Below the pieces are notes generated by a model that was given only the letters and a program-made list of their open reading frames with translations, had not been told where the DNA came from and made no database searches. Of a DNA stretch of 64,000 nt, positions 25,041 through 36,056 are shown piece by piece. Position numbers and translations under genes: made by a program. The stretch comes from Carettochelys insculpta (Eukaryota; Chordata; Testudines; Carettochelyidae), in contig NC_134138.1 of NCBI RefSeq assembly GCF_033958435.1, positions 79,470,298 through 79,534,297 on the forward strand. Reading direction: 5' to 3'. The number at the start of each line of letters is the position of its first letter. Position 1 is the first letter of the stretch.

Positions 25041-26930
25041 AGCTGAACTTTGGGAAGTTTAAAGCCATTTATAAAAAATCAACAGTCAGAAAATAAGAGT
25101 AACAACAGTATGGAGATTTTGGGGTGGACTCCCCTGATATTTTTAATGGCTGTGCCAGTTTTGACCAGGAATGTTGTGTGTCTCACCATGCTTCCTGCTA
25201 TCGTGAACATGGATGTTATCAAAAAAAGGAAGAAATTTGCTGAAGCTTAACTATTCTGTGCACCAATTTCTCCTCCAGTCTGTTGTGGTGTCTCCAAGGG
25301 CCAGCCCTACACATCTCAACAGTGTGCCTTTACAGCACCCCCATGGGCACAAGGGGATGTGGAGGGAAGAGGAGACATGGTGCACAATTCACTCCATTTC
25401 CTTCGTGTGATGGTCTTGTCCACACCCCTTGGCAAAGGGAGATGTTGCAGCCGGGGATGCTTAGGTGAAAGACCCTGGTTGCAAACGCCTGCATCCTGCC
25501 TCCCTGGCACCTAACAGGCACTGTGAGGTAGCAAGCACACAAGTGGGACACTGCTCATTGCACGTGATGGCAAACCGTACGCAAGGGTGCGGGGGACTGA
25601 CAGCAGGGGCCATGTGTTTACACACCTTTGGTACAGCTGGATCCTTTGAATGATGAGACTGTGGGAAGCAAAACACCAGTGCTTCAGGTGTGCCACCAAG
25701 AAGGGACTCGCGCTACATAGGGGGATGGGTCAATTTAGACAGAGCCTGCAAGCTCAGCACTCCCCCCCTCATGCCACCCAGAGCAGTTTGCAAACCTGGG
25801 TGGCAAACCTGATGGATGCCAGCTCAGTTCAGAGTGGCTGCAACACCCTGAAACACTGTGATTAGTCCTGAACCATATAGGGTGGGCACTACCTAAGTAA
25901 GCAGACATTTGGGTAAAGGACAAATTAGTTCTTGAAACGAGAGAGGGGAGAGACATTCACTTCAGTGTGGGGTTGTGGAAATAGCTGAAGTGAATGAAAA
26001 GTCCCCCGTTCTAGCAATAGGAGGCGGATTGACTCTCTAATCACACAGGAATAGCTCATATGTTCCTGGATAACTGGGTCCCCCATCCTACAGTAACATT
26101 CTAATCATACAATCAGAGGCCTGGTAGGACCTCTAACCTTACAGTGATATCCAATCTCTGACTGGCTGGACCTCTGTCACTCTCTTTTCAACAGATACCA
26201 GGGAACAAATGAACCCCAAAAAGCCTACCACTAACTTTCTCAGAGCCCCCATCACATCACATGCCTCCCAGCTGCATTCTAACAGACAGGACCTTGCAAA
26301 GCTACATGAACGTACAGCCCTAATGCACCTCCCTGCTACTGAGCCCAGCGCAGCAGAAATGGCTTGGTTCTTTCAGATAGTCTCATCTCAAGTGTCTAAT
26401 TGTGACCTTGCAAACAATCACTTCCTTGAAAAATGGGTTGAGGCTCTTGGTAATTCAATCCTGAATTCTTTCCCAGGATTCCTAGTAAATTAAGATTATT
26501 CGCTACCATAATTGTAGTTTACTTGCCCAAGCTGTGAAAATCTAGCGATTTCTCTAGTTCCTTTGGACTGGGAGCACCAGAAGCAAGCAGATGGGTGTGA
26601 GCACACACGTACGATTTATCTGTCTCTCTAGATTGGCAAATTTACAGTTGGAGCAATTTTCTTCTAAAAGACTCATTTAAGTGCCTCATTACAAATTGTT
26701 TGCATTGGTGGTTAACCCCCTAAAAAGTAATTTTCTTTTAATTACAGATGAAGACATAGCAGACTGTTTCTGCAGAGGAAAGAAAAAAAATTCTAAAATT
26801 ACTTATTGCAATATGTTAACTTCTCATCTTCTTTATAATAAAATGGCTATAACTAAAGCTCACCTCACTTCAATCCCCAATCTTTTTTCCTTTCATTTAT
26901 GTTCAGATAATCTGTGAACCTGTGGGTGTG
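25041..26930. other. Non-coding interval, nothing recognised
   Basis: Overlapping short frames at 25250-25950 on both strands show no domains. No repeat family was recognised with confidence. Confidence 0.4.
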
Positions 26931-26934
26931 GCAA

Positions 26935-27235
26935 AAATGAGAAGAGGGCCTCTAAAAATTTTTATGCCAGGATCCTGGACTTAATCCAGCTTTGGGTTCA
27001 ACAGTTACTAGTGAAGGTGGTCATGGATGTAACCCAATGCCCTTGGAGTCCCTGGCCTCTGATGGCAAGAAGCTGGGACTGGACAATGATGTGCAACGAT
27101 CACTGAGTAATTGCCCTGTTCTGTGCATTCCCTCCATAGCACCTGGGATTGGCCACTGTTGGAAGACATGATACTGGGCTAGATCCGCTTTTAGTCTGAC
27201 TCAGTGTGGCCCTTCTTAGGTTGACCACGTGACCC
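26935..27235 (+). repeat. CR1/L3-type LINE 3' end, plus orientation
   Basis: Blocks 'ttgccctgttctgtgcattc', 'cacctgggattggccactg' and 'atactgggctagatccgc', ending 'actcagtgtggcccttctt', are a known CR1-lineage 3' tail, here in the sense orientation. Moderately diverged and 5'-truncated. Confidence 0.75.
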
Positions 27236-27545
27236 ATGCTGCAGAGGAAGGTAAACCCTCTCCACCACCACCTGGAGGGTCTCTGAACTAGCGGGCAAAC
27301 ACCTTGTCCCCACCTATGTCAGCAAGAGCCACTGGCCAGATACATGGGAAAGAATTCACTGTAATAATTTAGAACCTTCCTCACCTGAGCCGTGTCTACA
27401 CGTGCACGCTACTTCGAAGTAGCGGCACTAACTTCGAAATAGCGCCCGTCGTGGCTACATGCGTCGGGCGCTATTTCGAAGTTAACTTCGACGTTAGGCA
27501 GCGAGACGTCGAAGTCGCTAACCTCATGAGGGGATCGGAATAGCG

Positions 27546-27576
27546 CCCTACTTCGACGTTCAACGTCGAAGTAGGG
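27546..27576. repeat. Conserved subterminal palindrome (H1 left)
   Basis: A 31-bp palindrome, perfect apart from its central base, with arms CCCTACTTCGACGTT. The same structure sits at 36525-36555 in H2 and 55895-55923 in H3. Conservation in three separately inserted copies suggests a function such as a binding site, but this could also be simple descent. Confidence 0.75.
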
Positions 27577-27625
27577 CACGTGTAGACAATCCGCGTCCCG
27601 CAACGTCGAAATTGCCGGGTCCTCC

Positions 27626-29843
27626 ATGGCGGCCATCAGCTGGGGGGTTGAGAGACGCTCTCTCCAGCCCCTCAGCTCACTGGTGGCCGCGTGGAGCGGC
27701 CCCTTAAAGGTCCCCTCCCCCTCCCTTCCTGTGCAGGAAGCTGAGGGAACGTGCAGGCTGCAGCCTGCACACGCGGCCAGCCTGCACCACCCTCAGCCCC
27801 CCACACAGCTGCGATGGCTGGCCGGCAGCCCCCAGGGGACCCCCCCCAAGGGGAGCCAGGGCAGCCAGGCTGGCAAGCGGCAGTGGGGCCCCTCCTGGAC
27901 AGAGGCCGAGCTGCGGGACCTGCTGGGGCTCTGGAGCGAGGAGGAGGTGCTCCAGGTAATGGGGAGCAAGAGGCGGAACGCGGATGCGTTCGCTCGGCTG
28001 GCCGACGGCCTGGCTGCCCGGGGTCACCCTGCCCGCACTCCTGACCACGTCAGGAGTAAGGTCAAGGAGCTGCGGCAGGGTTACTCCCGGGCCCGGGATG
28101 CAGCCAGCCGATCTGGAGCCGCCCCCGTCACTTGCCCCTTTTACAGGGAGCTCAGGGACATCCTGGGCTCCCGGCACACCTCCTCCCCTCCGGCCACCGT
28201 TGACACCTCGGCCGACAAGCCCCAGCAGGCCCTGCAGATGGAGTCCGCCCCGGAGGCAAGCCCTGCACCCCGGGGTCCCCCCCCGGAGGCCACCCCCGGG
28301 ACATCGCAGCAGGAAGAGGAGGAGGAGGAGGAGGAGGGGGGCTCCTCCTCCGCAGAATCCAGCCTGCAGATCCTCCTCCTGCCATCCCGGAGCAGCAGCA
28401 GGGCCTCCACCCCCCGGGGATCTCTGGACCGTGGGAGCGGACCGACAGGTAGGTACCCCCCTCTGATGGACACCCCTGGGCTTGAGGGGCAGGGGTAAGA
28501 GATATGTGTCCAGGGCCCCCCACATGCTCACATGGCTATGGCTCCAAGGACACCAGGGCCATGGCCCTCACAGCACTGCATCAGCCCCTGCCCCCCGCAC
28601 CCCGCATGACAGTGCCATGCCCCATCCCCGGGCCAGGGGGGAGCGGAACCTCGAGGGGCCCCCAGGCGGAGGGGGTGGGACACCCCGCAGCAGCAGCAGC
28701 AGCAGCATGTGATGGAGTGGGGGGAGTGCCAAAGGGAGACTCAGGCTACATATGAGCCACAAGAGCCAAAGAGCTCCCAGCGCAAAAGGAGGATCCTGGT
28801 GCTACAGCTGGCAGGTGACACCTCTGCCCTGAACAAACAGGAGGGAGGAGCCGAGCTGGCTTGGACTTCGGGGGCGAGGGCGGGGCCCACAGGTAGAGGC
28901 TAGGGGAAGGGAGAGCTGGAAGGCAGCCAGCCTGAGGAGGAGGAAAGCTGCATCCCAGAGGGGCACCCCTTGGGGTCTTCTCCCCAGGATGGGTTGGAAG
29001 GACTGTCTCTTCCGACAGCTGGTGCTGTCACTCCTGGCAGAAACTGGGCATCTGTGGCCTAAGAAACCTCTCCTGCTGTCAGACCCTGTGGGGTGAAGTG
29101 AGAGTCGCTCCCACCAGGGGATGGGGTGCAGGGCAGAGGGACCCCTGAACCCCATCCATCACAGCAGCATCTCCCGGGGACGGGGATGGGGTACCTGCAG
29201 CACAGGGCTGGGGGGACAAAGGCCACGGCTCGGGGCCCACACTAACGCCTGTCTCCATTCTTCTCTCCTGTGTCCTGCACCTGCACCATCAGAAGGACCG
29301 GAAGAGAGCACCAGCGAGGCGTTAGTCGTCCCGGAGAGGCCTCCGGGACCATCGCTCCAGGCCAGCCCCTAGGCCGAGGACTGACCGGCCCTGCGGCGGG
29401 CTAGACGGCGGACCCCACGCCACCAACAGCCGACGGCGACGGACCCCCAGCTGCTGGCCATCCACCGTCGGCAGCTGGAGGTCGCAGAGCAGCACCTCCA
29501 GCTGCAGGAGCGGGCGCTGGCCTGGCGCCAGGAGGCATGGGGGGCCTACATGGAGACATTTAACTGCTTGGTGGACTACCTGGCCCCCCATGCCGCGCCG
29601 GCCGCCACATCGCCCGCCCTGCCTGCTCCTGCAGCCCCACCACCAGCTGCTCCGCCCGTCGCCGTCCCGTCCGCCGTCGCCCCGCCACCCACCGGCGAGG
29701 GCCGGAGCGCCGAGGGACCCCTGGAGCCACCTGACACTCGCCGGCCATCATACCTTCCGGTCCAGCCCACCCCCACCCAGCCACGGACCAGGCTGCGACC
29801 GCGGCGGGGCTCCCGGCCGCCAACGCCCGGTGCCAGGCTATAG
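27626..29843 (+). pseudogene. Harbinger SANT/Myb-like DNA-binding gene (H1)
   Basis: Exon 1 stays open from 27626 to a splice donor at 28449 (acag|gtaggt). It holds a Myb/SANT-like domain at roughly residues 87-180: GPSWTEAELRDLLGLW, AFARLADGLAARG, VRSKVKELRQGY and CPFYRELRDILG. A proline-rich, glutamate-rich tail follows. Exon 2 would start at 29281, but the acceptor AG seen in the other two copies reads AC here. Exon 2 then has an in-frame TAG at 29370. Its second half keeps the conserved coiled segment (TDPQLLAIHRRQLEV, ALAWRQEAWGAYM) and a proline-rich end with RPRRGSRPPTPG up to 29843. The start at 27626 may not be ancestral: the other copies suggest a start matching 27814, which is out of frame here. 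In Harbinger elements this protein binds element DNA and aids transposase nuclear entry. Confidence 0.85.
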
Positions 29844-30251
29844 GGGTGAGGGGCCCGGGACGTGGCCCCCCCCTTGTATATAGTTGGACCCTGTTCTTTT
29901 CTGCCCCCAGTTTGCCCCGTCCCCCCCATGTAAATAGTTCTCCCCTTTATCCTCCCTGGTTTTCTTTTGATTATTGAGGACTGTTGTTTCTTTGTATTGT
30001 TTTATTTTTGTACATATTGCTTTTGTTCAACATGTTTGTACATAGTTTTTGGTTTTTGGTTCAAATATTTATTTACAGTTACAAAAAAAAGGTTCGAAAA
30101 GAAAAAAAAAAGTTTAATTTCAGCCACAAGTGCGTGCTGTCATTTGTCCAGGACAAGTGGGAGGGGGGTGCGGTGGGGTGCTCCATGGTGTAGGCGTTGG
30201 GGCAGGAGTGTGGGGGAGGAAGGGGCGGGCAGTAGGGGGCCTGGGCAGAGT

Positions 30252-31703
30252 TCACCCCGCGGCCTGTTCATCAAACTGGGCCCGCAGGGCCTCCCGGACC
30301 CGGGTCCCCTCGGGGTCCACCTGCCGACTGGGGGCAGCAGGTGGCTGGACGTCTGCCCTGCCGGCCTCCGCAGCCCAGCCCTGGAAAAAGGTGTCCCCCT
30401 TGCTCTCTACCAAATTGTGCAGGGCGCAGCAGGCACCCACAATCTGGGGGATGTTGTTGGGGCCTGCATCCAGGCGGGTCAAGAGACATCTCCAGCGTCC
30501 CTTCAGGCGGCCAAATGAGCGCTCCACCACCTGGCGCGCATGGTTCAGGCGCTGGTTGAAGCGCTCCTGGCTAGCGGAGAGATGGCCTGTGTAGGGGTGC
30601 ATGAGCCAGGGCCGGAGGGGGTATGCCGCATCTGCGATGACGCAGAAGGGCATGGTGGTGTCCCCCAGAGGGATCTCCCACTGGGGGATGTAGGTCCCCA
30701 CCTCCAGCCGGCGGCACAGGCCCGAGTTCCGGAAAACCCGGGCGTCGTGGGTGCTGCCAGGCCAGCCCACATAAATGTCCTGGAAACGTCCCCAGCTGTC
30801 CACCAACGCCTGGAGGACGACAGAATGGTAGCCCTTTCGATTCAGGTATCGTCCTCCACTGTGATGCGGGGCGCGGATGGGGATGTGAGTCCCATCCAGA
30901 GCCCCGAAGCAGGTGGGGAAGCCCAGGGTGGCAAAGGCGGCGATGGTGGCATCTGGGTCCCCCCAGCCTCACGAGCCTGTGCAGGAGCATGGCGTTGATG
31001 GCAGGCACAACCTGCAGAGAAAGCACATGGGACAGCACTAATGAGGGGTGAACAGGGTGTGCGTGGCTCTGCCCTGCCCTGCCCTCCCCTGCCCTGGCCC
31101 CCCTGCCCTGCCCTGCTCTGGCCCCCCTGCCCTGCCCTGCCCTCCCCTGCTCTGGCCCGCCTCCCCTGCCCTGCCCTCCCCTGCCCTGCCCTGCCCTCCC
31201 CCCGTGGGTTCGCTTACCTCCATGAAGACAGCCCCGACGGTGGCCTTGCCGACACCAAACTGTTGGCCCACGGATCGGTAGCTGTCTGGAGTGGCCAGCT
31301 TCCAGACAGCGATGCTGACCCGTTTCTGCACTGTGAGGGCACGCCGCATGGCGGTGTCCTGGTGCCTGAGTGCGGGGGTGAGCCACTGGCACAGCTCCAT
31401 AAATGTCTGCCGGCTCATCCTGAAGTTCCTGAGCCAGCGGTCGTCGTCCCACTCTCCAAGCACCAGCCGCTCCCACCAGTCGGTGCTGGTGGGGTAGCTC
31501 CACAGCCGCTGGCGTGTGAGGCGGGGGTGGGGGCGGGGTGCTGCAGGGGTAGGGGTTGAGCCCTGCTGCCCTGGGGGCATCTCCTCCTCTGGGGCAAGGA
31601 GGTGCTCAGCTGCCTCCCGCATGGCACGGAGCAGGGTAAGCCCTGCTCCTGCCGGGAGGGCTGGGTGGACCTCTGGCTGCTGCTGCTGCTGCTGGAGGTC
31701 CAT
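30252..31703 (-). pseudogene. Harbinger DDE transposase gene (H1), frameshifted
   Basis: Exon 1 (31703-31218) is open. It starts with a polyglutamine stretch and carries TSTDWWERLVLGEWDDDRW, then the helix-turn-helix-like region RALTVQKRVSIAVWKLA and YRSVGQQFGVGKATV. A GTAAGC donor at 31217 and a CTGCAG acceptor before 31011 define a 206-bp intron. Exon 2 (31011-30252) encodes the DDE core. An extra G in a G-run at 30957-30964 shifts the frame, so the first catalytic aspartate (GALDGT in H3) is out of frame. The intact frame from 30806 keeps the second aspartate motif VGWPGSTHDARVFR and the glutamate motif RQVVERSFGRLKGRW. An AATAAA signal lies on the minus strand at 30073-30068. The family is DDE_Tnp_4 / Harbinger, which in known members cuts DNA at 3-bp targets. 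Confidence 0.9.
31058..31202 (+). repeat. GC-rich minisatellite in transposase intron (H1)
   Basis: Irregular tandem units of 'ccctgccctgccct' and 'ggcccccctgccctgc' fill most of the 206-bp transposase intron. The introns of H2 and H3 hold different GC-rich repeats ('gggctcccacccagg' and 'ctcccctcccct'), so each copy developed or expanded its own array. Confidence 0.8.
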
Positions 31704-32059
31704 GACTGCGGCGCCCGGGGTCTGTGTGCCTATGGCTCCTCAGACCGCGTGCTGTGCAGGCTGTGTGTCTGGGAGGGGCCCTTTAAGGGAGCGGCTAGCT
31801 GTTGCCCCGGAAGCGCTAGTCCGCCCGGTGACCCTGTCTGCAGCTGTGCCTGGCATCCCTATTTCGATGTGTGCTACTTGGGCGTGTAGACGTTCCCTCG
31901 CTGCGCCTATTTCAATGTTGGGCTGCGCAACGTCGAAGTTGAACATCGACGTTGCCGGCCCTGGAGGACGTGTAGATGCTATTCATCGAAATAGGCTATT
32001 TCGATGTCGCTACTTCGAAATTAGCTACTTCGATGTAGCGTGCACGTGTAGACGTAGCC

Positions 32060-33550
32060 CTAATGTCCCATCTCTGGCCACTGCAGTTATTGCCTACTAA
32101 CAGCGACAGATGGGCAACACACCACTGTAAGCATCTCCTCAAACTTCCTCTTCCTACTCCTGCACACATTTTTTTTTGGGGGGAGGGGGGAGAGACATAT
32201 TAGTACACCAATTTCAAAACCTGTTAAAAGTCTAAGTTTCTTACTATCTTTTCACTGAGACATTAAAGCAATTTTTCATCCTAGTTTCTCTTTCCTAATC
32301 TGAACTCCTCCTTTCCTCTCACATTCCTGTTATGATGGTTTCAAAGATTATTTTGAAAAATGACTTCCACGATTACCATTCATTGTCTTTTTGTAATTTT
32401 TACCACAAATTCACACGCAACAGTGATCATCCTTCTAAATTAAAGAAATGTTTTATACCTCAATTTAAAAAACTTTATTAATACAAAAATTTAGTATAAA
32501 AATAGAGTAGCTTATAACATATATTTAAAAAAATGCTTACATCAATTGATGCAATTATTTTAAACAAGTAAAAAGATTATTTTTTTTACATTTCTTGTAA
32601 TGAGTTCCAGAGCAGTATTTCTTCTAACTGTTGTCTTCATCCTTGTTCTCACCTACGCCACGTATACTATCTCAGCCTAGTTTTATAAAATGTCTGAGGG
32701 TGGAACTACTTCAGAAAATAATGAAGTACAATGGACATCTACAGCACTATTTGTATACTATGATAAAGTTTTTATGTTTTCTTTAATAGGATACATTGTT
32801 ACTGAATGCGTGAAGTGCTTACAAATGTAGCCGATAAATTCAGTAAATGAAAATGTAGCAGATAAATTCAGTAAATGACCTGAATAGACTTGATATGTTA
32901 CAGTTGCTTAGAGGAATAGTCCTCAAATATATGGAAATGAAATGCTCCAGCCAAATATTTGCAATAACTCAAGCATTTTCAATCATTAGCCTCACAAAAC
33001 ATAACAGGTGTTATATAACTGTACACTATTAAACTATCCCACTTCACATCCGAGGGGATGTAATTAATCACTGAGTTAAGTGAACATCTTAATGTTTTGT
33101 TTAAGCAGCCTGGGAACTGTTCAGAATGTAAACCATGATTAGTGTAAAATATATTTAATGGACAAGGTGATTATTTAAAGGAGTTGGAACTGTCAAAGAG
33201 TTCAAACACACTAAGGTTAGTTTGCAGAGAGCAATTAATATAAAACAAGAGTCTCTTTAACCCAGAATAGAGCACGTAAGAGTAGCCTAAAAATGTGAAA
33301 TATCACTGCAGATCAAAAGCTCAAAATCCACAAAAGTTAGACTGTTACCAAGTCCTCAGGTTCTGTCCTCAAATATATACATGTGAATGAAAATTACACC
33401 CCTGTATTTAAGAGCAAAATCCATATGAAGGGGGCAAACTAAGAACTGTGCCACAAATACAGCTTTTAATTTCTTGTAACCTTCCTTCTTAACAGTATAT
33501 AACTGCTACACCTGGATTTGGGAGAGATGTGCCACATGAATTAAATGAAA
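32060..33550. other. AT-rich non-coding interval
   Basis: No open frame or recognisable repeat. It includes a short tandem duplication of 'gtagcagataaattcagtaa' with its preceding copy near 32827-32875. Confidence 0.45.
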
Positions 33551-33552
33551 GC

Positions 33553-33655
33553 TCACCTAATAAGTTATTTGTTAGTCTTTAAAGTGCTACTTGACTGCTT
33601 TCTTGTTTTGACAGTATATAGACTAGCACAGCTCCCTCTCTGTTACGCATCGGGA
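33553..33655 (-). repeat. SINE-like interspersed repeat, minus orientation
   Basis: The reverse complement reads 'gagctgtgctagtctatata' and then 'agtagcactttaaagact' and 'taacaaataacttatt', matching the order of blocks in the copy at 1009-1135. Family name not assigned. Confidence 0.6.
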
Positions 33656-33926
33656 ATCTGTTCATCTAAAACTAGTTTATATCCACTTGATGTCATCATT
33701 TTGATATTGTAAAACAAACATGGAAAAATAATACTGAATAGACATTTCAGAAACAAACTTTTTTGTTTTAAGTCACAGCACCCTTGAAAAAATTGAACAC
33801 TAATAGTCCACAGAAGCTTTTCAACTTACAGAACTAAAATATACTTAATCACTTGCCACTTTATGTTATGACCTTGTATTTTACTATCATTTATTCCAGT
33901 GATCTGAGCTAATGTTAGGATATTAG

Positions 33927-34203
33927 GGGTACATCTACACTTACCGGAAGTATAAGACTTGTTCAGGGTCAATCTTCCGAGATTTGATTTAGCGCACTTA
34001 GTGAGAATGCACTACATCAAACTATCAGGGTTCCACCATCAACCCTGGTACTCCTCACTGTAATGAGGAGTAAGGGAGGTCGACCTCCCACTGTAGGGAC
34101 AGCCAGAAAAATCGATCTACAATACGTCGACTCCAGCTACACAATTGTCATACCTGGAACTGTATATCTTAAATCGACTTTTTGGCCAAGCGTAGACCTG
34201 GCC
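33927..34203. mobile_element. Short foldback MITE
   Basis: Ends GGGTACATCTACACTTACC and GCGTAGACCTGGCC are imperfect inverted repeats of the same general type (…GTCTAC). Length about 277 bp, no coding frame. No clear 3-bp target duplication. Confidence 0.6.
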
Positions 34204-34374
34204 CAAGTTCATTCAATTTCCATTTTAAATATTTAAAAGACATTTCTCAAATATTAACAATTCAGTAGCAGAGAGGGTAGGTAGACATTATGCCTGCCTT
34301 AAGCAAAACAAGCTAAGCTACTGACAAATCATTATGAAATTCTACTTTCTCTCACAGAAGTGAAGCTTCTGGCG

Positions 34375-34422
34375 TTATATTTTCTTCAAGCAACTGAATG
34401 CAGCCATCTGGAAGAACCTGGG
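34375..34422 (-). CDS. Candidate last coding exon of PPDPFL
   Basis: On the minus strand a pyrimidine tract and AG (TTTTTCTAAAG) precede 34422, and a second AG (CCCAG) precedes 34417. Splicing from the donor at 35956 to 34417 gives RFFQMAAFSCLKKI and a TAA at 34375. Splicing to 34422 gives a slightly shorter tail ending at a TGA. Neither tail is recognised as PPDPF-like, so this is a guess from splice signals and phase only. Confidence 0.25.
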   Translation of the reverse strand, partial: PRFFQMAAFSCLKKI

Positions 34423-34690
34423 CTTTAGAAAAATGACACTATACACAGGATATCACTGCAGATAAAGTCAGCTTGCAACACTGTAAACAAATAAAGAAAA
34501 GTTATTAACAGGATAATATCTAGTATAAACAAAGTTATGAAAAATGTATTAAAAAATCAACTGTTAAATGTTATAGTGAAAAGGAAATGTACATCTTTGT
34601 AACCAAGCTTATGCTGTTTGTGATTTAAAAGTGTAACTGATCCAGGGGAATGGCCAACCTTAAGTTTTTACCTTTTGTATCTTCAAAATC

Positions 34691-35526
34691 TGTAGAGGTT
34701 CAAGCTTTTAAATCTGGTACTTTCTTGTCTGGCAACAACCGTGATCTGGTCTGAGCATGGATGTTGCAGGACCAGAGAGACCCAGGACTGGGGCTGGACC
34801 AGAGCAGTGACTGGCAACCTGGCCTGGGCTAGAGCTGGAGCCCCTGCCACAATGCTGCAGCATGGGAGAGAAGGCGGGGGGTCAAAACCACCCATAGGTG
34901 TGTGGGGACGGGGCCAGAGCAAAGACCCTGCTAGAGCCCCCACTGGAGGAGGAAGAGGGAAACTGGGAAGAAGAAGCCAGGAGGCCCCAGTGGCTGGAAT
35001 GCCAGCAGTAAACAGTGGGGCCCTGGTGGCTGGGGAGCTAGCTGGGGATCAGTGGGGCTGGGAAGCTGAGCAGAGAACAACACGACCAGGGATCCAGCAT
35101 GGGAGCTGTGGTGCTGGAAAGCTCTGGAACTTGGGAGCCGGTGGGAAGTCAGCCAGGGAACTGCCGGGCCAGGTAGCCAGTGGGAAGAAGCCACAGCCAG
35201 GTAGCCAGCAAGACGCTGGTTTTGGTCAGCTGGCCAGATAACTGGGGCTAGAGAGCCAGCCAGGAACACAGCTGAGGAGCGATGGAGCCCTGGTTGTCAA
35301 GATGAGAAAACTGCAGCTGGGGGCAGGGAAGCTGGCACCTGTGGCTTGGCTGGGACCTGGAGGCCAGCATCCCAGACCAGGGAGCTACAGTTCATGTCAC
35401 AGAAGTGACTGGGGCTAGCAGCCAAGAGAGGAGACCAGATGGCATTGACCTCCCCTGGTCTGGCAAAATCCCTCCTCTGAGACTGCTCAGGTCCCGAGGG
35501 CGCCGAACAGGGAGGTACAACCTGTA
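34691..35526. mobile_element. Non-autonomous DNA transposon-like repeat
   Basis: The left end TGTAGAGGTTCAAGC and the right end GGGAGGTACAACCTGTA form an imperfect inverted pair. The adjoining 'ttgtctggcaacaac' motif is one I associate with a turtle repeat. The inside is made of degenerate GC-rich units ('gggagctagctgggg', 'gccagtgggaagaagcca'). The open frames at 34741-35241 plus and 34931-35269 minus come from these repeats and are not genes. Target duplication not clear. Confidence 0.5.
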
Positions 35527-35956
35527 TTAAATTTACTGAGTTGAACAAATTTTAACATTGTATTTATTGTATTGTGCTCTTTGGACTTTAGCTAACATTT
35601 TTATCAGTAAATATTCTAAGCCTTTCCAGGTAACCAAGGTAATCTTACCAACATACCAATGAACAAAACATTGCTTTATCACTTCAAGCAAACAAAAAAG
35701 TTAAGGTCACTCTTCCCTGCTTACTGTGAACTTCTGTCTGATCTGACTAACTTTACTAAGAAGAAATGACTGGAAATTTCCACTGGCATCTAGCTGTGAC
35801 CTTGCATTTCCACTACGTTTCATTTACATCAACATACACCATATTATATCTCTAAAGCAGGATTAGGAAGCTGGGGAAAGAAAGGTATATCATGTTATCC
35901 TCACTAAAAAAGAAATATAAGTAAATTATCTCTGTCACTCAAGAAAGAAGTCTTAC

Positions 35957-36056
35957 CTGCTAGTTGATAACGTTTTTCCAGTCACATTTGGAGAAGATGG
36001 TTCAGAGTGAAAAAAGTTTTTTATCCACCAGCATTTATCAAATAGTTCTGGTAAAC
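35957..36056 (-). CDS. PPDPFL: PPDPFL exon 4, WW/FF motif
   Basis: The acceptor CCTATGGTAG precedes 36056 and a strong GTAAGA donor follows 35957. In phase with exon 3 it encodes LPELFDKCWWIKNFFHSEPS, then SPNVTGKTLSTS. The paired tryptophans followed by paired phenylalanines are the clearest PPDPF-family signature. Intron 3 would be only 96 bp, short but possible for a vertebrate. Confidence 0.75.

Larger units (their letters stand above)
27388..32059. mobile_element. PIF/Harbinger-type transposon copy H1
   Basis: Left end AGCCGTGTCTACACGTGC and right end GCACGTGTAGACGTAGCC are inverted repeats, extended by CTAC-TTCGAA-type subterminal motifs. The flanks are CTG and CTA, compatible with a decayed 3-bp target duplication. 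The element is 4.67 kb and holds a plus-strand SANT gene (27626-29843) and a minus-strand DDE transposase gene (31703-30252) facing each other. Both are broken: a lost splice acceptor and an in-frame stop in the SANT gene, and a one-base insertion in the transposase. A palindrome centred on CGACGTTCAACGTCG sits near the left end (27546-27576), with a related one near the right end. Confidence 0.9.

Noticed and set aside
27626..28498. 290-codon frame as a domesticated MSANTD-type host gene
   Set aside because: It lies within terminal repeats of a Harbinger copy, has a lost splice acceptor and a stop in exon 2, and two broken sisters in the window.
27704..28531. 275-codon minus frame opposite the H1 SANT gene
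   Set aside because: It is an antisense shadow of the GC-rich SANT gene, with low-complexity glycine/proline translation and equivalents opposite H2 and H3.
31058..31202. Tandem GC-rich units as a CRISPR array
   Set aside because: Units are contiguous without unique spacers, and the context is an intron of a vertebrate transposon.
34741..35241. 166-codon plus frame
   Set aside because: Translation of degenerate GC-rich repeats inside a DNA transposon-like element.
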